From: Anthoceros angustus
Taxonomy: Eukaryota; Streptophyta; Anthocerotopsida; Anthocerotales; Anthocerotaceae
Reading direction: 5' to 3'
DNA: 64,000 nucleotides
NCBI GenBank assembly: GCA_010909165.1
Contig: VJWM01000106.1
Span: forward strand, 124,001 to 188,000
Shown: piece by piece, positions 56,639-64,000 of the stretch
How positions within the stretch are numbered: the first letter of the stretch is position 1
Layout of the letters: every line of letters starts with the position of its first letter
The notes under the pieces: model-generated
Told to the model about the DNA's origin: nothing
The model's database searches: none
What the model saw: the letters and a program-made list of their open reading frames with translations, nothing else
Translations under genes and position numbers: made by a program

Positions 56639-57368
56639 ATCACATCTGCTTGAGCTTATGCCTCACATCTGCTTGAACGTCATATGTATGGAATCACGTC
56701 TGCCAGAGCTTCGTAAGCAAGAACCCTCGGTAAGCTGAATCTAGTCTTGAACGAGGACCGAGTTTGAGAGATTTCACTGCCCCCAAGAGTTAAAGGGAGG
56801 GCACTTATCTGCCCGACCTTCGGTCATTCCAAACATTTGCCGCACACAAAGGCTTTGTAGAGCCATTTAAAATCCACGCAAAAATCTAGGGCCAGACCAA
56901 GCACTACACTGACAGTTGCAACCAGCAGTTGATACTCTGTCGATCTTGTTAAGACAGGAACCTCAGTAACTAAAGACAAACCAGTGCACAATGAATCGAG
57001 GATTTCACACTCTTCAAGCAGGAGTTTTTCAGGATCATTTTCATGCCCCTCCTGGGAAGGACACTGCAGAGTAGGAACTTATACCATGTGGGTGCAGTTC
57101 CTGTCGGACAACTAGGGAAATGAAGCATCAGCGTGCCGTAGGGGAATTATGTGGGCTCTGATTAGAAGCATCTAATAACTGCGTATTATAGGCACGGTGA
57201 GCATACCTGTAGGAACAAGTCTGTCCAATCCACTGCAATCCATCCTGGCATTAACCAGCAGCTTGGACTGATTGCTTGCGGGCAGGAACAAAATCCGATC
57301 GTTTGCACACGACTAAAACCAAAAGTGACAAAACCAGTTCTCCATCGAAGTGGAATTGTTTTACTTAC
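56639..57368. other. intergenic, 3' flank of the small gene
   Basis: Contains repeated phrases such as CACATCTGCTTGA near 56640-56680, presumably 3' untranslated sequence. No other gene, repeat array or RNA was recognised. Confidence 0.4.
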
Positions 57369-57441
57369 TGGAGATGCGGGGTATCGATCCCCGTACCTCT
57401 CGCATGCTAAGCGAGCGCTCTACCATCTGAGCTACATCCCC
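57369..57441 (-). tRNA. tRNA-Ala (anticodon AGC)
   Basis: The 73-base minus-strand sequence folds as a full cloverleaf. The acceptor GGGGATG pairs with CATCTCC through a G3:U70 wobble, the classic alanine identity element. The D arm is GCTC...GAGC, the anticodon stem CTCGC/GCGAG holds loop TTAGCAT (anticodon AGC), and the T arm is CGGGG/CCCCG. The discriminator is A. Internal promoter boxes TAGCTCAGATGG (A) and GGATCGATACC (B) are present. No intron and no encoded CCA. Confidence 0.97.
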
Positions 57442-58039
57442 TTTTGGCTGCCGTTTCCTGTACCTCTTACATCCTAACCAAGCCTTTACATTTCTAAAAA
57501 CCGTAAACCTTTTGAGAGATCAAAAGTAATACCACACATCCATCCTTAGTGGACTTAAATAAATTCTTCTTCTTCCTCTTCATTGTCGGCTATGTATGCG
57601 ACCGAGTTTTGGGGAGCCTATTTCTCATTCGACTACTAGCACAAGGTGGAGGAGGTTCAGACGTCCTTTCTTCAGCCCCACATTGCATGTAAGAAGTCTG
57701 TCCCCTTGCCATCTTTCTTACAGAGTTTGCCACTTTCCCACTTGAACTTGAGGGTTTATTTTGCCCAACCAACTTCCTATACCACCTTTATTCTTTAGAA
57801 GAAGCTCAGTCTAATCACCCCACCTTCACTCCCTCATACCTCCTTCTTGCATTCCAGTCATCCCGGAAGTTAACCTCCTTAGGAAACAAGACTTGCAGGT
57901 ATGCCAAGTCTTCTTCCTGGCTCCAGAAATTTAGATTCTGTCCCGAGAGTCTTCCAGCCCACTCCCTCTTTCAGTTTCTTCCCCCTCCCCCGAATAAGTC
58001 CATCCTCTTTGAACTGCAAACTACTTATTTTTCTTAGGG
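57442..58039. other. intergenic, no gene
   Basis: No coding motif recognised. It probably includes older LINE-derived sequence upstream of the recognisable fragment. Confidence 0.35.
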
Positions 58040-58385
58040 TCTCCTATCTCTCCCTTACCCACTAAGTTGGAAACTTACAAACAACTTTTTCGTATCCTCT
58101 CCAACTCTGGGAAACCAATACTTCCTTTCAGAAATCTTCGCACCCGTGTGTCCTTCAAGTTTAGGATGATTATGGGTCATCTTCGGGTGAGGTCCCACCA
58201 TCTTAGGGTTGAGACTGATAGATGGCTGCGTCCAAAGCCAGCTAATGGCTGCGTCCAAAGCCACCTAAGGAGACTCGAATATGCAGGTTATGCAACAAGG
58301 ATGTTGAGAACGAGAAACACTTTGTTTTCCTCTGTCCCATATATGAAGATATCAAGCATACATTTATCAATCTATTTACAATAGC
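58040..58385 (+). mobile_element. LINE 3' fragment with reverse-transcriptase zinc-binding region
   Basis: Plus-strand translation gives LRVRSHHLRVETDRWLRPKP, then after a frameshift PKETRICRLCNKDVENEKHF and VFLCPIYED. The CxxC...HxxxxC pattern with GRY/DRW...RP before it is typical of the C-terminal part of LINE reverse transcriptases. The frameshift is caused by a 23-bp tandem duplication (58223-58268). Confidence 0.75.
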
Positions 58386-59296
58386 TCACTCAAGGGTTTT
58401 TTCAATTTTCTTGTCCCTATTATTGTAGGAGTTTGCTTGAAACAAATGTGGGAATGAGGACCAACCAAATTCAACTTCCAAATTCAACTTCTATTTGATT
58501 ATGCTTCACAGCACTAGTCTCTAGGCCAGATTCAGAATACAGTTAATTTTCATCATGCATCTCTATAGATCAGTCCAATGAAATTCTTCTTCTTCTTCAC
58601 TTGGATGACAAACGAAATTTGAGGACCACCGCCGTGGCTTCATCTGATAAGGAGATGGGGACCCGGATAGAACACTTTTCTACCAGGACATTGTCTAGAT
58701 GTAACATGAATGGTAATCAGAGGAACACCTTCTATAGCTGGCAAATTGACCTAGACGGAGGCGCAAGGGACACTCTATGTTCCTCTGTGGGCTAGTACCT
58801 GGTCAGCTGGCATTGGCATTGAGCTTACATGATCAAGCTGCCAATTATGCACCGTGACCAGGACACCAACTTAAGCTGCATAGGTCGGGAGTCTGACCCA
58901 AGGGCTCGCCAGCGGCATTCCTGGAGGTAAACTGAAGTCTTGCTGCAATCTGCTGTGTCCTTCCCGACCCGATTCGCAGCCGTGCACTAGACAGGAGGAG
59001 GTGTAGATCAGCATGAGATCATGAGCTCATAACTGCTTACCGGCATGGAGCTTCCTGCCCTACTGAGAATTCGGGCATGGATACCCTGCAGACGTGTCCA
59101 AAGCTACTCGTCCCCTTCGCCACGATGGGAACCAGGGTCGTTTAGAGGTCAAATGTTACTCCGTTGCCAAGCCTGTTAGCGCACGTTCTTGCAGTACTGT
59201 ACCTTTCGATCTTGCTGGATGGGGATAGGGTGGGCATCTTCTTCGTCTTCTTCTTCTTCTTCTACCGGGTGAATTTCTGGAGGATTCTCAAGTCGG
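58386..59296. other. intergenic, 3' flank of the PPR gene
   Basis: Contains CTT-rich simple repeats (about 59238-59262). The last few hundred bases are probably the 3' untranslated region of the minus-strand PPR gene. Nothing else recognised. Confidence 0.4.
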
Positions 59297-62290
59297 TCAC
59301 AGTCTCTCTTGCTCCTTATTGATCTCTGAGTGCAGGGCTTGTACCTTTTCTATCACTTGTGAGCTCTCCGGGTGGCTTTTATCTCCTACCAGGAAGGAGT
59401 GCAGTGTCTGATTACACTCAACCCAGCTCAAGCCAGGCTGCTTCTTGTTCGCGACAGCGGTTCTCCCTAGGTCTAGAATCTTTCGTGCATCTTCCATCAT
59501 GTTAGCATCTGCAAATATGTTGGACATCACTAAATACTGGGCACTGTTTTGTGGGTCCAGAGCTACAGCACGCTCGAAGGCTCGTCTGCCGAGATCCACA
59601 TTGCTATGCTTTCGGCATGCTCCAAGCAAGCACACCCACAGCCCCAGATTGGGCTCCACACTCATCTCTGTCAGCGCAGTCTCCACTTCTGTGAACATAC
59701 CAGCGCGTCCAAGCATGTCAACCAAGGCTACATAATGGTCCTGTGTCATCGTCAAGGTATGGTCCCTCCTCATGGCCTCAAAACACTCCAAACCTTCCTT
59801 CACCAAGCCTGAATGGCTGCATGCCACAAGGACGGACAAGTATGTCACACCATCTGGCGGTATGCCTGCCAGTTGCATTTCCTTGAAGCATTCCAGGCTC
59901 TTTTCACCTTCACCTTGTCGGGCATATCCTGCAATTAGCGCACTCCACGAAAACACATCATGTTGTGGCAGAGTGTTGAACACATTCCTAGCATCCACCA
60001 TGCTTCCACATTTACCATACGCATGAATGAGAGTGGTTGCTACTTGTGTGTCAGACTGGATTCCGGCCTCAATGATCTCGGAATGGATCTGAGAGCACAT
60101 ATTCAAGCACCCCCTGTTGCTGCAAGCTCGAAGGACGCTGAGAAAGGTAGCCTTATTTGGTGAGACACCCTGCTTCCACATCTCCTGGTACACTTGCATC
60201 GCTTCCTCACTTCCCTCTTGTGCAGCATATCCTGCAATCAATGTTGTCCATGACACCTCATCCCGAACGGGGAGCAGGTCGAATACCCGGCACGCGTCTA
60301 TCATGCTCCCATGGTTGGCGTACAGATTGATGAGAGTGTTGGCAACGAACAAGTCTGACCCATACCCAGCTCTAACAATGTCCACATGTATGTCCTGCAC
60401 CTTGCGCAGGCTCTCGTGTTTCACATACCCACTTGCATCAGGTGTGGCGTCTTCTGTGGCTGCCATGCTGCCACATGCTTTGAGCACGCTGCCGAAGGTC
60501 CAGGTATCTGGCTTGACGCCTGCAATGCACATTTGCTTGTATATTTGCAGAGCCTTCTCACCTTGCTGTTGCTGAGCATATCCAACAATCATTGTATTCC
60601 AGGACACGACATCTCGTGATGGCAAGCTATCAAACACATGCTGTGCATCCAACATGCTCCCGCACTTTGCGTACATGTCAGCCAGAGCAGTGCCAACAAA
60701 TATTTCTGACTCCAAGCCCAGTGCCACCACATCTGCGTGTATCTTCTTGCCCTTGTGCAGGCAGCCTGCTTTGATCCGTTGGCCATCAAGAAGAACGGGT
60801 TGCTCCAAGGCTGCTAGACTGCCACAAGATTTGAGCACACTGGCAAAGGTCCGCTTATCCGGCTTCATTCCTTGTACTTGCATTTTGTCATACAGTTCCA
60901 ATGCTCGTCCTCCATGTGCTTGCTGGGCGTATCCTGTGATCATTGCTGTCCATGACACCACATCGTGCGTCGGCAAGGTGTGGAAAACCAGCTCGGCATG
61001 GACCACGGAACCGCACTTCACATACATGTCAACAATAGTTGCACCGACAAACAGATCAGACTGATGTTGTCCTGAGACCAGTTCAGCATGCACCTTAAGG
61101 CCCCTTTGCAGAGACCCCAGCTTGAGCAACTCCCCATCCACCAGTGTAGCCTCTTCCCCAACTGCCAAGCTCCCGCACACCTTGAGCAGACTGACAAACG
61201 TGCGGTCGTTTGGCCTTAGCCCTTGTGCTTGCATGAGGTCATACAACTGAAAAGCCTCATCCCCCTGCTCATGCTGGGCATACCCTGATAACATTGCATT
61301 CCAAGCAACCACATTCCGCCTGGGCAGCATGTCGAAGACATCCTGTGCATCCACCATGCTGCCCAGCTTGGCGTACATGCTCACAAGACTGGCTCCCACA
61401 AAGACATCAGCTTCCAAGCCTCTTCCCAAGACCTCGGCATGTATCTCCTTCGCCTTCTCAAGATGCCTCTGCCGCTCACCCTTGCCGGCCAAACTGCCAC
61501 AAGCCTTGAGAACACTTACAAACGTCCGGTCATTAGGCACGACACCATCTTCCCGCATCCGGGCATAGAACTCCAAGGCCTTCTCACCGTCTCCTTCCTG
61601 ACCAAACCCTGCGATCATGGCTGTCCATGTGACTACATCACGTCGGCCCATTCCCTCAAATACGCGCTCTGCATCCCCTGTGCTCCCACAGCTCAGGTAC
61701 GCTGAGGCCAGACTATTCCCAACAAACAGGTCCATCTGACACCCATTCGCAACCACCTCAGACTGAACCTCCTTCACTTGCTGCAGCCAACCAGCCTTCC
61801 TGGATGCAGATCGCTCCCTCACTGCCAGAGCATTGCAAGCTTTCAGCACACTAACAAACGTCCGGTTGTCTGGCTTTACACCTCCCTGCACCATTTTCCT
61901 GTACAGGTGCAAGGCCTTGTCCCATTGATCCTGCTGAACGTAGCCAGAGATCATGCTATTCCAGATACCAACACTGGGCTGGGCCAGCCCGTGGAAAAAC
62001 CTTTCCGCATCCACCATGCTCCCACATTTTGCGTACATCCCAACCAGAGCTGTTCCCAAAAACACATCCGATGCCCAGTCGTGTGCCACCATGTCGGCAT
62101 GAATTTTTCTGCCATACTCCAGATCCACAAGGCTTCCACATGCTTTCAGCACGCTGAGCAGGATCTGCTTGCTTGGCTTGCCTCCTCTCGTCTGTAGCTC
62201 CTTGTGTTTTCTCAAAGCTTGCCGGTGCACATCCTGAGCCTCCCTTGAGATTGTGGCGTCCCAGGCCAAGACACTGGGTTGTGCCAACAT
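59297..62290 (-). CDS. PLS-class pentatricopeptide repeat protein, E subtype
   Basis: A single uninterrupted 997-residue frame. It begins MLAQPSVLAWDATISREAQD; an in-frame TAG three codons upstream of the ATG supports this start. It is built of about 20-25 repeats in P-L-S order, with hallmark phrases FVSVLKACGSL, SDVFLGTALVGMYAKCGSM, DVVSWTAMIAGYAQQ and GVKPD. After the last repeats comes an E-type extension (GLWVCLLGACRKHSNVDLG, then PGLSWVECNQTLHSFLVGDK). The frame ends HSEINKEQERL with no DYW deaminase domain. PLS proteins bind RNA base by base in chloroplasts or mitochondria and mostly specify RNA-editing sites. E-type members usually rely on a deaminase supplied by another protein. An obvious targeting peptide is not evident in the first residues. 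Its start codon is 203 bp from that of the divergent INTS9 gene. Confidence 0.94.
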   Translation of the reverse strand: MLAQPSVLAWDATISREAQDVHRQALRKHKELQTRGGKPSKQILLSVLKACGSLVDLEYGRKIHADMVAHDWASDVFLGTALVGMYAKCGSMVDAERFFHGLAQPSVGIWNSMISGYVQQDQWDKALHLYRKMVQGGVKPDNRTFVSVLKACNALAVRERSASRKAGWLQQVKEVQSEVVANGCQMDLFVGNSLASAYLSCGSTGDAERVFEGMGRRDVVTWTAMIAGFGQEGDGEKALEFYARMREDGVVPNDRTFVSVLKACGSLAGKGERQRHLEKAKEIHAEVLGRGLEADVFVGASLVSMYAKLGSMVDAQDVFDMLPRRNVVAWNAMLSGYAQHEQGDEAFQLYDLMQAQGLRPNDRTFVSLLKVCGSLAVGEEATLVDGELLKLGSLQRGLKVHAELVSGQHQSDLFVGATIVDMYVKCGSVVHAELVFHTLPTHDVVSWTAMITGYAQQAHGGRALELYDKMQVQGMKPDKRTFASVLKSCGSLAALEQPVLLDGQRIKAGCLHKGKKIHADVVALGLESEIFVGTALADMYAKCGSMLDAQHVFDSLPSRDVVSWNTMIVGYAQQQQGEKALQIYKQMCIAGVKPDTWTFGSVLKACGSMAATEDATPDASGYVKHESLRKVQDIHVDIVRAGYGSDLFVANTLINLYANHGSMIDACRVFDLLPVRDEVSWTTLIAGYAAQEGSEEAMQVYQEMWKQGVSPNKATFLSVLRACSNRGCLNMCSQIHSEIIEAGIQSDTQVATTLIHAYGKCGSMVDARNVFNTLPQHDVFSWSALIAGYARQGEGEKSLECFKEMQLAGIPPDGVTYLSVLVACSHSGLVKEGLECFEAMRRDHTLTMTQDHYVALVDMLGRAGMFTEVETALTEMSVEPNLGLWVCLLGACRKHSNVDLGRRAFERAVALDPQNSAQYLVMSNIFADANMMEDARKILDLGRTAVANKKQPGLSWVECNQTLHSFLVGDKSHPESSQVIEKVQALHSEINKEQERL

Positions 62291-62493
62291 ACTGAACTAC
62301 GAGATGATTTTCTAGCTGGAGCAGACGCTATAACATGTACATACTGCTTCAACGTGGGGTGTTTCCTTCCTTGACATGCACATATTCTGCAGCTGGTGTT
62401 TGAGTCCTTGTAGAAGAGGAAGGCCCAGCAAAGACTCAGAGCTGGGGATGCCGCTGATGAGCAGTCTGTGTGGCACGTAAAGGACGCAACATT
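62291..62493. promoter_or_regulatory. shared 203-bp region between PPR and INTS9 start codons
   Basis: Both genes start outward from this interval, so it must hold at least part of both promoters and 5' leaders. No TATA box was recognised. Confidence 0.5.
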
Positions 62494-64000
62494 ATGTTCT
62501 CCTGTTCCGTTACAAGCGTCGGCGAGCAGGCGTCGGCTGGCCTCTCGTGTCATGTGCTTGATATTTGCAACACTCGGATACTCCTCGAGTGCCCTCTTGA
62601 TCTGAATGCTTCTTTGCTGTTTTTGCCTGCTCTGACTGCCGAGCGTGGCGCGGATGGCCTCTCTGCCCTTCCAGACCCCGATGCTCAGCATGTCAGCAAG
62701 AAGCAGAAGGTGGTGGACAGCTCGTCGTGGTCGTCGAAAGAGGGGGGCTTGCCACATCCTTTCAAGGAGGTTCACAGGAAGGTGTTTGTTGAGCAGGAGC
62801 CATGGTACAAGTTGGCCGACCTTGGGACCCTGGACTGGTCCTCCATCGACGCTGTGTTGATTTCAAACCCCAAGGCCATGCTGGGCTTACCGTATCTGAT
62901 GCAGAAGCCTGGATTTTGTGGCAAGGTATCTCGTTTGCAAACTGTTTTTCATTCGTCTGTGCTCCTGTTGTTGCTGCTGCTGTTTTTTTTACTTTTTGTG
63001 TCGGAATGGTGGTGGCTCTCTGAGCTGATGCTTCCTGTTTGTTCAGGTGTATGTTACTGATGCCGTAGCCAAGCTTGGCCAACTTATGATGGAGGAAATT
63101 ATTGCATTGCATGTGGACTACACTGCACAATTCGGAACATCAGACTCTGGGCAGCGTCCCCTTTGGCTGGAGCTAAGCGTGCTGCCAAGACTAAAGGACT
63201 TGGTTGTTGGTGCCAAGCCTTGGCATAAGTGTAACTGGCACCCAATTTACAGGTCAAGCTTGTCTCTCAGTTTGAGTATGTGCATTGACTACTCTGCGTT
63301 GCTGGTGCATGCGATTGTGCAGACTGGTGGTGTGAGCGTTGTTTTACTGTGGTTAGAACAAGAATATCTACTTCAGCAGAATGATGTGACCAATTTATAT
63401 GGGGTGTTTTTTTCTTGTGCAGTGCAGGAAATCTGAGGACTTGCATGAAGATGCTGCACCGCCTCCGATATGGAGAGGTTGCTAGCATAGATGGGTACCT
63501 GGAGATCAAACCTGTGAGCTCTGGCCAAGGAGTTGGAACAGCAAACTGGATCATCACGGGAGCGGATACAAGACTTGCTTACATTTCAGGAGCTTTGTTT
63601 TGTGATAACCATTCTAGCATCTTCAATGCTGCAGCTCTTTCAGGCAGCCATTTCCTGCTGTTTGGAGAAGTAGAACCCGTAGACATAGAGCCCAGTTCGT
63701 CTCTTCTCAAGATTGATGGGGAGACATGCTCCGAGAGTGTAGATTGTGTCCCTTCTGAGAATAAGGCTGGCACTGCCGTAGGAGGGGATTCCCGAGCTAA
63801 GCCACCACCGGCTAAGAGGTCAAGTAGTTCACGAACCCCTTCCTTGCGTAACGTCTCCAATGCAAGGGTGCTGACACAGAAATCGCGCTCAAGTGAGAGC
63901 GAGTCACCACCAGTGCCTCCACCCAAGTTTTCTAGGCAGGGGAGCTCCAACAGTTATGCTACCGCTCAGCAGATTCTAACAGTGGAATGGAAGTTGAATT
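62494..64000 (+). CDS. INTS9: Integrator complex subunit 9 homolog (5' part, runs off the window)
   Basis: INTS9 is the catalytically inactive metallo-beta-lactamase/beta-CASP partner of the INTS11 endonuclease, which processes snRNA 3' ends in the nucleus. Exons: 62494-62925, 63047-63252, 63423-64000 (open at the window end); about 405 residues are visible. The start MFSCSVTSVGEQ is followed by GLSCHVLDICNTRILLECPLD, SIDAVLISNPKAMLGLPYLM, VYVTDAVAKLGQLMMEEIIA and SAGNLRTCMKMLHRLRYGE, all matching plant INTS9 landmarks from memory. The metal-binding His cluster of active family members is absent, as expected. After NWIITGADTRLAYISG comes a long Ser/Pro-rich stretch (TPSLRNVSNARVLTQKSRSS) not expected at this position. 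A GTG-initiated upstream frame (62470) was not used. Confidence 0.85.

Noticed and set aside
62212-62775. 187-codon minus-strand frame upstream of the PPR gene
   Set aside because: Different frame from the PPR gene, antisense to INTS9 exon 1, no motif; an in-frame stop precedes the PPR start.

Overview
This is nuclear DNA of a land plant. A rhomboid protease of plant RBL2/RBL3 type, a chloroplast FZO-like GTPase (FZL), a large intronless PLS-class PPR protein, Ty1/copia and Ty3/gypsy debris and a eukaryotic tRNA-Ala gene all point that way. The PPR protein is nearly 1000 residues, with repeated VLKACGSL-type motifs. Together with the heavy retrotransposon load this suggests a seed-free vascular plant, most likely a fern. 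That placement is inference.

Layout. (1) 0.7-1.7 kb: an intact, intronless rhomboid protease gene on the minus strand. (2) 3.0-9.0 kb: a structurally complete but decayed Ty1/copia element on the minus strand, with 257-260 bp LTRs, a tRNA-Met-type primer-binding site, a polypurine tract and a 5-bp target duplication (GTTTC). (3) 10.3-33.6 kb: a nest of broken Ty3/gypsy pieces and at least three blocks (10.6-14.0 minus, 20.5-26.5 plus, 28.1-32.7 minus) of one GC-rich retroelement family. That family carries a gag-like, coiled-coil ORF, and its terminal region is full of short GGTCCGGACC-type palindromes. Within the nest, 15.1-16.7 kb holds a frameshifted cytosine-5 DNA methyltransferase on the minus strand, and 23.5-26.7 kb is a tandem duplication. 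(4) 33.6-47 kb: a broken retrotransposon reverse transcriptase in two halves (about 35.2-36.3 and 45.7-46.8 kb), separated by about 9.3 kb. The intervening stretch contains a decayed DUF7869-like transposase on the plus strand and an unrecognised decayed gene on the minus strand. (5) 47.6-64 kb: a compact gene island. It holds FZL (+, 10 exons), a SET-domain methyltransferase (-, 15 exons), a two-exon small gene (+), tRNA-Ala(AGC) (-), a PPR gene (-, one exon) and the 5' part of an Integrator subunit 9 gene (+).

In the gene island FZL and the SET gene are tail-to-tail, 155 bp apart. The SET gene and the small gene are head-to-head with 355 bp between start codons. The PPR and INTS9 genes are head-to-head with only 203 bp between start codons. 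Exon borders were derived by hand from GT/AG sites, reading-frame continuity and remembered family conservation; they were not confirmed by transcripts. The genes do not form one pathway. Two products are predicted chloroplast or organelle factors (FZL, PPR), one is a protein methyltransferase, one belongs to nuclear snRNA processing, and the rhomboid acts in a membrane.

The most unusual items are the transposon-embedded cytosine methyltransferase, the non-autonomous-looking GC-rich element family, the DUF7869-like transposase region and two perfect short palindromes.
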